Source of the DNA: Moraxella haemolytica
GTDB taxonomy: Bacteria > Pseudomonadota > Gammaproteobacteria > Pseudomonadales > Moraxellaceae
NCBI RefSeq assembly: GCF_030177935.1
Contig: NZ_CP089974.1
Coordinates: 682,001-746,000 of the forward strand
Direction: 5' to 3'
DNA length: 64,000 nt
Under the pieces are notes generated by a model that was not told the origin of the DNA, searched no databases, and worked only from the letters and a program-made list of their open reading frames with translations. The position numbers were made by a program, and so were the translations under genes. Shown piece by piece: positions 55,970 through 64,000 of the stretch (the stretch's first letter is position 1; the number at the start of each line of letters is the position of its first letter).

Positions 55970-57325
55970 ATGAATACTTTGCCTTTATTTTTTAATTTAA
56001 CCCATCAAAGTGTGCTGATTATTGGTGGTGGCGATGTTGCCAAGCGTAAGGCGGACTTGTTGCATAAGGCGGGGGCAAGTTTGGTTGTGTTGGCAAAGCA
56101 CTTTGATGAATCGTTCTTGGCTTTTTTAAAGATGCATCAGCATACCATCATTCACAAAAGCTATGAAAGTGCAGATTTGCACACCTTGCCAAGACCTGCT
56201 GTTATCATCTGTGCCACTGACGATGACAGGCTTAACCATACGGTATATCATGATGCCAAAAGTCTGGGTATTGCCATCAATGTGGTGGACTGCCCAGCTT
56301 TATGTGATTTTATTTTTCCTGCCATTGTGGATAGAAGCCCAATTGTCGTTGGTGTCTCTAGCAATGGCAAAGCTCCTGTGTTGGCACGGCTGATTCGAGT
56401 TAAGATTGAAAGTCAGTTGCCATCAAACATTGGTAAATTGGCTAAGCTAGCAGGCGAGTTTCGCCAAATCGTCAAAGAAAAACTACCTACCATTACTGAG
56501 CGTCGGTATTTTTGGGAAGGAGTGTTTGACCGTGCTTTGTCGGATAAGCAGGTGGGGGTGTTGTCTGATGAACTTGATGATTTTATGAATCATCAACAAA
56601 AATCAGGTGAGGTATATATCGTGGGTGCAGGGGCTGGAGATCCAGATTTATTGACCTTTAAAGCACTCCGCCTAATGCAACAAGCAGATGTGGTGCTGTA
56701 CGATGCACTGGTGTCTGATGAAATTTTGGATTTATGCCGAAGAGATAGCGACAAGATTTTTGTTGGTAAAAAACGCCAAAACCATGCTAAAGCACAAGAT
56801 GAAATTAATGAGCTGCTTGTATATTATGCCAAAAAAGGTAAGCGAGTGTTACGCCTAAAAGGTGGCGATCCCTTTGTTTTTGGTCGTGGGGGCGAGGAGG
56901 TTCAGGCTTGCCAGACAGCGGGCATCCCTTATCAAGTGGTGAGTGGGATTACGGCAGCATTGGCTGCTAGTAGTTATGCCGGCATTCCTTTGACGCATCG
57001 TGGCGTGGCGACTTCGGTACGCTTTTTGACAGGATGTTATCAAACCAATGAGCATTTTGGTGGCTTAAAGAGCTTGTATCAAGATGATGAAACGCTAGTA
57101 TTTTATATGGGGCTTCATGCACTTGAGAAGGTGGTAGGTGGGTTAAGAGCATCAGGCGTATCTTCTGATATGTCAATAGCAATCATCTCAAATGCCAGTT
57201 TGCCCACTCAGCAGGTGCTTATTGGCACGCTTGATGATATTATTCAAAAAAATGCACAAGCCAAGATGGCTGCACCTGCCATTATCATCGTAGGGCGTGT
57301 GGTGGAGCTGTATCAGCCTAAATAA
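55970..57325 (+). CDS. cysG: Sirohaem synthase CysG
   Basis: Trifunctional enzyme, 451 aa. The N-terminal third is the NAD-binding precorrin-2 dehydrogenase/ferrochelatase (LIIGGGDVAKRKADLL). From about residue 212 comes the uroporphyrinogen-III methyltransferase (YIVGAGAGDPDLLTFKALR, LRLKGGDPFVFGRGGEE). It supplies sirohaem to CysI. Two adjacent ATGs (55967 and 55970); the second fits relatives. Confidence 0.95.
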   Translation: MNTLPLFFNLTHQSVLIIGGGDVAKRKADLLHKAGASLVVLAKHFDESFLAFLKMHQHTIIHKSYESADLHTLPRPAVIICATDDDRLNHTVYHDAKSLGIAINVVDCPALCDFIFPAIVDRSPIVVGVSSNGKAPVLARLIRVKIESQLPSNIGKLAKLAGEFRQIVKEKLPTITERRYFWEGVFDRALSDKQVGVLSDELDDFMNHQQKSGEVYIVGAGAGDPDLLTFKALRLMQQADVVLYDALVSDEILDLCRRDSDKIFVGKKRQNHAKAQDEINELLVYYAKKGKRVLRLKGGDPFVFGRGGEEVQACQTAGIPYQVVSGITAALAASSYAGIPLTHRGVATSVRFLTGCYQTNEHFGGLKSLYQDDETLVFYMGLHALEKVVGGLRASGVSSDMSIAIISNASLPTQQVLIGTLDDIIQKNAQAKMAAPAIIIVGRVVELYQPK

Positions 57326-57492
57326 GACGCTCGTTGCTATGAATTGCCATTAAGCGTGGTTGGTATGGGTGCTCATGATACTTTGGTACTTTGCGGTTGT
57401 TGTTATTTTTAAATATCCTAAAGTTGTTGAGATGACTTTTTACAAAAATTAGGCTAAAATAAAAAGTTCAATTATTAATTAGTGTTTAAAAT

Positions 57493-58515
57493 ATGACAGA
57501 TTCTATTGATCGCAACGCTTCTTCTGAGTTAGTTTCACAGACTGCCGAAGAAATTAAAAATGTTGCTGAGACAACCAAAGAGGTAACAACAGCCACCGTT
57601 AAAGGGTTGGAAAATAGCACCAATCATGCACTAGAATTTCTAGGTATGCCAATTGATGTCAATACTTTAATAAAAAATAGCATTGATTTGGGCATCAATC
57701 TTGTTTTGGCATTATTGATATTCTTTATTGGTAAATGGGTTGGTAAGCGTATCTTGGCGGTGATTAACCGTATGTTAAGCAGGACGCATCTTGACCAAAC
57801 GGTACTGAATTTTTTAAATAATTTGCTATATGGCGTGATGATTGTAGCCATCATGTTGGCTGCACTAAATAAATTGGGTATCAATACCAACTCATTCGTG
57901 GCAGTGCTTGGTGCAGCGGCGGTTGCGATTGGTATGTCCTTAAAGGATCAACTGTCCAACCTAGCAGCCGGTGTGATGATTGTGATTTTTCGTCCTTTTG
58001 GGCGTGGCGATGTTGTTGAGGTGGGAGGTAAGTTGGGTACGGTGATTGATATTACCCTAGTTAATACCAGAATCCGAACAGCCAGCAACCATGAGATTAT
58101 TATCCCAAATGGCGACATCATGACGACTTCTAGTACCAATTTTTCATCATTGCCCAATCGCCGTATTGAGGTATTGGTTGGTATTGGTTATCAAAGCAAT
58201 ATTAAAAAAGCCAAAGAGCTTATGCTACTGACGGCATCAAAGCATGATTTGGTGCTAGATAATCCAGAACCGTTGGTGCGTGTTACTGCACTTTCTGAAA
58301 GTTCGGTGGATTTGACTTTGTATGCATGGACGGAAAATGGCGATTGGTTTGGTGTGCAGTGCGATCTATTGGAGGAAATTAAATATGCCTTTGATGAAGC
58401 GGGTGTAGATATTCCATTCCCGAATCGTACATTGCATATTGAAGGATTGCAGGACTTGTCAGAGCTGATTAAACAGCAAGGAATTACTGATGCCAACAAT
58501 GACAAAACGCCATAA
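57493..58515 (+). CDS. MscS-type mechanosensitive channel
   Basis: 340 aa. A hydrophilic N-terminal stretch of about 50 residues precedes three membrane helices. The pore helix carries GAAAVAIGMSLKDQLSNLAAGVMI, and the beta-domain has FGRGDVVEVGGKLGTVIDI and IIIPNGDIM. The channel releases solutes on osmotic downshock. The N-terminal extension is longer than in E. coli MscS. Confidence 0.92.
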   Translation: MTDSIDRNASSELVSQTAEEIKNVAETTKEVTTATVKGLENSTNHALEFLGMPIDVNTLIKNSIDLGINLVLALLIFFIGKWVGKRILAVINRMLSRTHLDQTVLNFLNNLLYGVMIVAIMLAALNKLGINTNSFVAVLGAAAVAIGMSLKDQLSNLAAGVMIVIFRPFGRGDVVEVGGKLGTVIDITLVNTRIRTASNHEIIIPNGDIMTTSSTNFSSLPNRRIEVLVGIGYQSNIKKAKELMLLTASKHDLVLDNPEPLVRVTALSESSVDLTLYAWTENGDWFGVQCDLLEEIKYAFDEAGVDIPFPNRTLHIEGLQDLSELIKQQGITDANNDKTP

Positions 58516-58583
58516 TCAGGGTTGTTTTTATTCGTTAAATGTGGCAAGTGATTAGAATCAAGCAAAGTTTTGATTGTAAACCA

Positions 58584-58622
58584 TAAAAAATACCGCAAAG
58601 GCATATTTGCGGTATTTTTTAT
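58584..58622. terminator. Bidirectional terminator after mscS and sthA
   Basis: AAAAATACCGCAAA (58587-58600) pairs with TTTGCGGTATTTTT (58607-58620), between two convergent genes. Confidence 0.8.
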
Positions 58623-58705
58623 CATAAATAGCACCAATGAGGTAATGCCTATTGGCAAGTAGTTTTTAAGGGCTTGGTATGAATGACTCATACCAAGCCT
58701 ATGAA

Positions 58706-60268
58706 TTAAAAAATGCGATTCATGCCATTTAATGCTGCCACACGGTAGGCTTCTGCCATTGTTGGGTAGTTGAAGGTGGTACTAAGGAAGTATTCCAAAG
58801 TGTGATGGCACTTCATCACCGCCTGACCGATGTGGATAATCTCAGAGGCGTGGTTGCCATAGCAATGAATGCCGAGAATTTCCAAGGTTTCACGATGGAA
58901 TAGAATTTTTAACACGCCTGAGCGTTCACCGATGATTTGAGCTCTAGCCAAATGCTTAAAGAATGCTTGTCCGACTTCGTACGGTACTTGATCTCGGGTA
59001 AGGTCTTCTTCGGTTGCTCCAATACTTGAAATCTCAGGAATGGTATAAATACCTGTCGGTACGCTATCGATGAACTCGGCATATTTATCGCCCACCATAA
59101 AACCTGCAGCATTACGCCCTTGGTCGTAGGCGGCAGAGGCTAAAGATGGCCAACCGATGACATCACCTACCGCATAGATGTGCGGTACACTGGTACGATA
59201 AGTTTTATCAACTTCTAGCTGACCTCGGTTATTGGCGGTCAGTCCTACAGCTTCTAGGTTTAGGCTATCGGTGTTGCCTGAGCGACCGTTGCACCATAAA
59301 ATGGCGTCCGACTTAATTTTTTTGCCACTTTTTAGGTGTAGAACAACGCAATCGTCATGTGTTTCTAGGCGATCAATTTCTTCATTATTACGAATGCGTA
59401 CACCAAATTGACGAAAGTCATGAGAGAGGGCGTCGGAGATTTCGTTGTCAAGATAGCTTAGTAATTGATCTTTATTGTTGATGAGGTCAACCACATAGCC
59501 AAGACCTGTAAAGATGGAAGCATACTCACAACCGATGACACCTGCACCGTAAATGATGATTTTGCGGGCAACATAATCCATTTGCAAAATCTTATCAGAA
59601 TCAAAGACGCGTGGGTGGTCAAAGTCTAAAAAGTCAGGACGATAAGGACGAGATCCGACCGCAATTACCGCCTGATTGAAGGTTAGCATTTTTTTCGCAC
59701 CATCTTCAGCGTCTTCAACCTGCAGAGTGTATGGGTCTAGAAAACTGCCCCAACCTTGAATAATTTCAATGCGATTGCGTTCATAAAATAGGCGATGAGT
59801 ATTCACTTGACTTAAAATCACTCGGCGAGCTTTGCTAAGCACCTTATTCAATGGGACTTGAAAGTTATCCGTAAATGAGCTAAAGATAGGGTCTCGTCTC
59901 ATGGAGATGATATTAAAGACGGATTGACGCAGTGCCTTACTAGGAATGGTGCCAACATGAGCACAGTTGCCACCCACTTGTTCACGAGGGTCGATGACAG
60001 CAACTTTTAGCCCTGATTTGGCAAGTTTCATTGCTGCTGCTTCACCTGCAGGACCAGCACCTAGTACGATGGCATCGTATTCATAATTGTGTTTTTTATG
60101 CTCTTTAATACTTTTTTCTTGATGAAGTTCGATGCGTTGTCCGTCTAGGGGGCTGATGAGTGTTTGATGAATGAGATCAACATCAGTTTGTTCATACATC
60201 TGAGTGGTGATATCCTCGGGGGTAATTTTAGGTTCTGTACTGACATTGGATTGGTTTTTTTTACTCAT
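58706..60268 (-). CDS. sthA: Soluble pyridine nucleotide transhydrogenase
   Basis: Cytosolic FAD enzyme balancing NADPH and NADH. 520 aa, with about 60 extra N-terminal residues compared with E. coli SthA. The FAD motif [16 protein letters not shown] and [16 protein letters not shown] are visible. The latter has a single cysteine instead of the redox-active pair of disulfide reductases, as expected for this family. The C-terminus [17 protein letters not shown] is typical. Confidence 0.94.
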   Translation of the reverse strand: MSKKNQSNVSTEPKITPEDITTQMYEQTDVDLIHQTLISPLDGQRIELHQEKSIKEHKKHNYEYDAIVLGAGPAGEAAAMKLAKSGLKVAVIDPREQVGGNCAHVGTIPSKALRQSVFNIISMRRDPIFSSFTDNFQVPLNKVLSKARRVILSQVNTHRLFYERNRIEIIQGWGSFLDPYTLQVEDAEDGAKKMLTFNQAVIAVGSRPYRPDFLDFDHPRVFDSDKILQMDYVARKIIIYGAGVIGCEYASIFTGLGYVVDLINNKDQLLSYLDNEISDALSHDFRQFGVRIRNNEEIDRLETHDDCVVLHLKSGKKIKSDAILWCNGRSGNTDSLNLEAVGLTANNRGQLEVDKTYRTSVPHIYAVGDVIGWPSLASAAYDQGRNAAGFMVGDKYAEFIDSVPTGIYTIPEISSIGATEEDLTRDQVPYEVGQAFFKHLARAQIIGERSGVLKILFHRETLEILGIHCYGNHASEIIHIGQAVMKCHHTLEYFLSTTFNYPTMAEAYRVAALNGMNRIF

Positions 60269-60315
60269 GGGATTCCTTATTGGTTGATTGTCATGTTAAT
60301 CTTGTGCTAATACAA

Positions 60316-61200
60316 TTAGCCAATGCGTCTTGCCAGACCTGATACCTGTAAAATCCTTGTGGCAATCTCTTCAACGCTCATTTCAGAGACATTAAGATTG
60401 GGGATTTTTTGGGCGGTGTAGATGGCTTGAATGGCTCGTTGTTCTTCTTGGCATTGAGCAAGTGACGCATAGCGAGAGCCTGCCTTTCTTTCTTGGCGGA
60501 TACGCACGAGTCTTTCAGTATCGATGGTAAGTCCAAAGAGCTTATGGCGATATGGCTGTAAAACTTTGGGTAGATTGCTACTGTCCAAATCATCTTCGGT
60601 TAAAGGGTAATTAGCGGCACGAATGCCAAATTGTAAGGCGAGATATAGGCTAGTTGGTGTCTTACCAGAACGAGACAGCCCCACCAAGATAATGTCTGCT
60701 CCATCGTAGTGAGTGGTTCTTGCTCCATCATCATTATCTAGGGCGAAATGTACCGCATCAATACGAGCTTTATAATCCTCACTGTCTACCTGTCCATGTG
60801 CAATGCCTGCGTGTGGGTCAGGATTTTCGCCAATCTCATTGGCAATACGAGTAATCAGTCCTTCATAGATATCAAGGTTTGTGGCGTCTGCCCCATTGAT
60901 GACGCTACGAATATCATCGCTGACGATGGTGTCAAAGACCAGTGGTTTTAGTCCTGATAGGCGGTGCGATTCATTGATGCGTTTGACCGCATCGTGTGCA
61001 AGTTCGGTGCTATTAACATAAGGAATGATTTTGATGTCAAATTTGACATTGCCAAACTGGCTTAATAAAGAACGCCCAAGTGTTTCGGCGGTAATGGCGG
61101 TGCCATCAGAGATAAAAAATGCACTGCGAAGTGGTGTATAATCCTTGGTTTCTTTGGTCTGATGGTCTAACTGGCTAGGTGTGGGGGTGTGAATGTACAT
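60316..61200 (-). CDS. ppsR: PEP synthase regulatory protein (bifunctional kinase/pyrophosphorylase)
   Basis: 294 aa, DUF299 family. It inactivates PEP synthase by ADP-dependent phosphorylation and reactivates it by Pi-dependent dephosphorylation. The P-loop-like motif LVGLSRSGKTPTSLYLA and the N-terminal FFISDGTAITAE motif are diagnostic. It is divergent from its target ppsA across 263 nt, the common arrangement. AAGGATAG precedes the ATG. Confidence 0.93.
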   Translation of the reverse strand: MYIHTPTPSQLDHQTKETKDYTPLRSAFFISDGTAITAETLGRSLLSQFGNVKFDIKIIPYVNSTELAHDAVKRINESHRLSGLKPLVFDTIVSDDIRSVINGADATNLDIYEGLITRIANEIGENPDPHAGIAHGQVDSEDYKARIDAVHFALDNDDGARTTHYDGADIILVGLSRSGKTPTSLYLALQFGIRAANYPLTEDDLDSSNLPKVLQPYRHKLFGLTIDTERLVRIRQERKAGSRYASLAQCQEEQRAIQAIYTAQKIPNLNVSEMSVEEIATRILQVSGLARRIG

Positions 61201-61399
61201 GGCTATCCTTATTGTCGTGCCACAGATAAACGCTTGAAATTATAACATAAAAACAGATGTTTTTGTAGGATAAAATTCTGCTAAGTAAACCGACTTGCCA
61301 ATCACTGTCTTTGAAATTTTTATTGAGACCTAACACACTCACAAGAATATTTCACAAATAAATATCTATATTTTTTTGTAAAATATATTGTATTTTTTA

Positions 61400-61428
61400 T
61401 TGAGTATTGGGTCATTTATCGTTATAAT
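61400..61428 (+). promoter_or_regulatory. Sigma70 promoter of ppsA
   Basis: TTGAGT (61400-61405), a 17-nt spacer and a perfect TATAAT (61423-61428), about 35 nt before the start codon. Confidence 0.65.
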
Positions 61429-61463
61429 TTGGGAAATTCTTAGTATAGTATTAGGGTGTTTTT

Positions 61464-63827
61464 ATGGCACAAGTTATTCCATTTAGCCAACTTGGCAAGG
61501 ATGATGTTGAGATTGTTGGTGGTAAGAATGCATCGCTTGGTGAGATGATTAGTAATTTGGCAAATGTTGGTGTATCTGTACCAAATGGCTTTGCTACGAC
61601 CGCTGACGCATTTAACCGTTTTTTAAACGAAACAGGTCTTTTGGATAAAATTAATGCTGAATTAAAAGGCTTGGATGTTGATGATGTTGAAAAACTGGCT
61701 GAAGTCGGTGCTAAGGTGCGTGATTGGGTCATCGCTCAAGACTTGCCAAAAGATCTAGAAGATGAGATTCGCCGTACCTATGATGAGCTGACAGGTGGTC
61801 AAGATGTTGCGGTGGCGGTGCGTTCATCAGCTACAGCAGAAGATTTGCCTGACGCATCTTTTGCAGGACAGCAAGAGACTTTCTTGAATATTCGTGGCAT
61901 TGATAATGTATTGATTGCCATCAAAGAAGTTTTTGCCAGCTTGTATAATGACCGTGCCATCGCCTATCGTGTACATAAAGGCTTTGAGCATGCAGGCGTG
62001 GCATTATCAGCAGGGGTTCAGCGAATGGTACGCTCGGAAACTGGCACCTCTGGCGTGATGTTCACTCTAGACACCGAGAGTGGCTTTAATGAAGTGGTGT
62101 TTATTACAGCAAGCTATGGTCTTGGTGAGATGGTTGTCCAAGGGGCAGTAAACCCTGATGAATTTTATCTGTCAAAAGCACTACTTGCTCAAAACCGCCC
62201 TGCGGTGGTTCGTCGTAATTTAGGCTCAAAACACATCAAGATGGTCTATGGTGATGAGGGTAGTACCAAGCGTTCAACTAAGATTGTTGATGTAGAAAAG
62301 GCAGACCGTCAGCAGTTTGCTTTATCAACCGATGAACTGACCGCTCTTGCCAAGCAAGCACTGATTATTGAGAAGCACTACGGCTGTCCTATGGATATTG
62401 AATGGGCAAAAGATGGTGATACAGGCGAACTATTTATCGTGCAGGCACGCCCAGAGACAGTGAAATCTCGCCAAGACAAAACAAGCATGGAGCGTTATGT
62501 CATCAACTCCAAAGGGGCAAAAGTGCTATGTGAGGGTCGCTCTATCGGTCAGCGTATCGGTTCTGGAAAAGTGCGTATCGTTAGCAATCTCAATGAGATG
62601 AGTAAGGTTGAAGAAGGTGATGTGCTGGTGTCTGACATGACCGACCCAGATTGGGAGCCGGTGATGAAGCGAGCGTCTGCCATCATTACCAATCGTGGCG
62701 GCCGTACTTGTCATGCCGCCATCATCGCTCGTGAGCTTGGCGTACCTGCCATTGTTGGCTGTGGTAATGCCACCGAGCTTTTAACAGATGGTCAGGCGGT
62801 TACTGTATCATGTGCTGAGGGCGATACAGGATTTATTTATGATGGCAGGCTTGATTTTGAAGTGCAAAAAAACTCCATCGCTACCATGCCAGAGCTTGCC
62901 TTTAAAGTCATGATGAATGTCGGCAATCCAGACCGTGCGTTTGATTTTGCTCAGATTCCTAATGAGGGCGTGGGCTTGGCACGACTAGAATTCATCATCA
63001 ACCGCATGATTGGTGTGCACCCAAAAGCCTTATTAAATGTAGATAGCTTGCCCCAAGAAACTCAATTGCAAGTCTTTGAGCGTATGGCAGGCTATAACTC
63101 GCCTGTGGAATTTTATATCAATAAGCTGATTGAGGGTATTTCTACTCTTGCGGTAGCGTTTTATGATAAGCCTGTGATTGTGCGTATGAGTGATTTTAAA
63201 TCCAATGAATACGCCAACTTGATCGGTGGTAAACTCTACGAGCCACACGAAGAAAATCCAATGCTTGGTTTCCGTGGGGCAAGTCGCTATATTTCGGATA
63301 ATTTCCGTGATTGCTTTGAGCTTGAATGCCGTGCGTTAAAATATGTGCGTGAGGAGATGGGCTTGACGAATGTCAAAATCATGATTCCGTTTGTACGCAC
63401 CACCACAGAAGCAGCCCAAGTGATTGAGCTACTAGAAAAAAATGGCTTAAAGCGTGGTCAAAACGGTCTTGAGATTATCATGATGTGCGAGTTGCCGACC
63501 AATGCTTTGCTTGCTGATGAGTTTTTGGAGTATTTTGATGGTTTTTCCATCGGTTCAAATGACTTAACTCAGCTTACACTTGGTCTTGATCGTGATAGTG
63601 GCATTGTTTCGCACTTGTTTGATGAGCGAGACCTTGCGGTCAAAAAACTGCTTAGTATGGCGATTGAAGCGTGTCGCAAACAAGGCAAATATGTCGGCAT
63701 TTGCGGTCAAGGACCTTCAGATCACCCAGATCTTGCTCGCTGGTTGATGGAGCAGGGCATTGATTCGGTATCCCTAAACCCTGATAGCGTACTTGATACT
63801 TGGTTATTTTTAGCAAAGGATAAGTAA
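61464..63827 (+). CDS. ppsA: Phosphoenolpyruvate synthase
   Basis: Converts pyruvate + ATP + water to PEP, AMP and phosphate for gluconeogenesis. 787 aa, normal length. The phosphohistidine is His417 in [19 protein letters not shown]. The N-terminal ATP-grasp domain has [20 protein letters not shown]. The C-terminal TIM-barrel ends with [16 protein letters not shown] and the CGQGPSD motif with its catalytic cysteine. Regulated post-translationally by the neighbouring PpsR. Confidence 0.97.
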   Translation: MAQVIPFSQLGKDDVEIVGGKNASLGEMISNLANVGVSVPNGFATTADAFNRFLNETGLLDKINAELKGLDVDDVEKLAEVGAKVRDWVIAQDLPKDLEDEIRRTYDELTGGQDVAVAVRSSATAEDLPDASFAGQQETFLNIRGIDNVLIAIKEVFASLYNDRAIAYRVHKGFEHAGVALSAGVQRMVRSETGTSGVMFTLDTESGFNEVVFITASYGLGEMVVQGAVNPDEFYLSKALLAQNRPAVVRRNLGSKHIKMVYGDEGSTKRSTKIVDVEKADRQQFALSTDELTALAKQALIIEKHYGCPMDIEWAKDGDTGELFIVQARPETVKSRQDKTSMERYVINSKGAKVLCEGRSIGQRIGSGKVRIVSNLNEMSKVEEGDVLVSDMTDPDWEPVMKRASAIITNRGGRTCHAAIIARELGVPAIVGCGNATELLTDGQAVTVSCAEGDTGFIYDGRLDFEVQKNSIATMPELAFKVMMNVGNPDRAFDFAQIPNEGVGLARLEFIINRMIGVHPKALLNVDSLPQETQLQVFERMAGYNSPVEFYINKLIEGISTLAVAFYDKPVIVRMSDFKSNEYANLIGGKLYEPHEENPMLGFRGASRYISDNFRDCFELECRALKYVREEMGLTNVKIMIPFVRTTTEAAQVIELLEKNGLKRGQNGLEIIMMCELPTNALLADEFLEYFDGFSIGSNDLTQLTLGLDRDSGIVSHLFDERDLAVKKLLSMAIEACRKQGKYVGICGQGPSDHPDLARWLMEQGIDSVSLNPDSVLDTWLFLAKDK

Positions 63828-63844
63828 TTAAAAATTTGTTGTTT

Positions 63845-63894
63845 TCCTGCAAGTCTTGTTTTTGTTGCAAAAATAGGGCTTGCAGGATTTTTTA
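63845..63894 (+). terminator. Intrinsic terminator after ppsA
   Basis: TCCTGCAAG (63845-63853) pairs with CTTGCAGGA (63879-63887), followed by TTTTTTA. The loop is long but holds a smaller A/T-rich pairing. Confidence 0.8.
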
Positions 63895-63965
63895 TACAAT
63901 ACAATAAATTTTTGTTGACTTTATAACTATGTTATGATACAAGTATTGGAACCATTCTTAGCTTA

Positions 63966-64000
63966 ATGGAGTTTTTTACGGTTGAAGTTAAAAAATTGGA
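63966..64000 (+). other. Possible 5' end of a gene cut by the window edge
   Basis: A reading frame opens here from an ATG at 63966. A TTG at 63981, preceded by GGAG, would read MKLKNW. Which start is used, or whether either is, cannot be told from 35 bases. Confidence 0.25.

Overview
The window is a chromosomal segment of a Moraxella species (Gammaproteobacteria, Moraxellaceae). The evidence is the protein sequences (AlaA, SthA, IlvD, GcvP, RF2 and a Moraxella-type Cas12a), the AT-leaning base composition, and the lack of plasmid or prophage hallmarks. I cannot name the species from sequence alone. No rRNA or tRNA gene was recognised.

Layout. 1-2.7 kb: cytochrome bc1 operon petA-petB-petC (minus). 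3.2-4.9 kb: rplM-rpsI and rsmD (minus). 5.1-6.4 kb: a DUF445 membrane protein. 6.6-11 kb: the tail of the cytochrome c maturation pathway, ccmF-ccmG-ccmH-ccmI (plus). 11-16.2 kb: adk, an orphan gene, a HIT hydrolase, fpr, trmO, and prfB with its programmed +1 frameshift. 16.3-23.4 kb: acyl-CoA and acetate metabolism (CoA-transferase, thiolase, two-domain FabG-like reductase, MaoC-like hydratase, serine hydrolase). 23.5-28.5 kb: hpt, ilvD and a BCCT osmolyte transporter.

28.5-36.5 kb: the stand-out region, a complete type V-A CRISPR-Cas system on the minus strand. In order of transcription it holds cas12a (1263 aa, all RuvC and Nuc catalytic residues present), cas4, cas1, cas2, a leader, and an array of 30 repeats and 29 spacers. 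A consensus-like sigma70 promoter precedes cas12a. An intrinsic-terminator-like hairpin separates the effector gene from the adaptation genes. The whole island lies between two near-identical 39-bp copies of a bidirectional terminator, which belong to the convergent BCCT transporter and PuuP-like permease genes. This suggests that the island was inserted into, or can be lost from, a formerly shared terminator. Several spacers are related to one another: four share seed similarity, and two neighbouring spacers overlap in inverted orientation.

36.5-64 kb: PuuP-like permease, endonuclease III and a phosphopantetheinyl transferase. Next comes the glycine cleavage cluster gcvT-(small lipoprotein)-gcvH-gcvP behind a tandem glycine riboswitch. 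It is followed by ycgL, a small membrane protein, rpsF-rpsR-rplI, a cystine-type ABC transporter, a decayed IS5-type transposase, msrB, an AlaA aminotransferase fused to an XRE DNA-binding domain, cysI-DUF934-cysG (sulfite reduction and sirohaem), mscS, sthA, and the divergent ppsR/ppsA pair.

Most genes are ordinary housekeeping genes with clear Shine-Dalgarno sequences and hairpin terminators. Family assignments come from reading the translated sequences against remembered family motifs. No database search was run.
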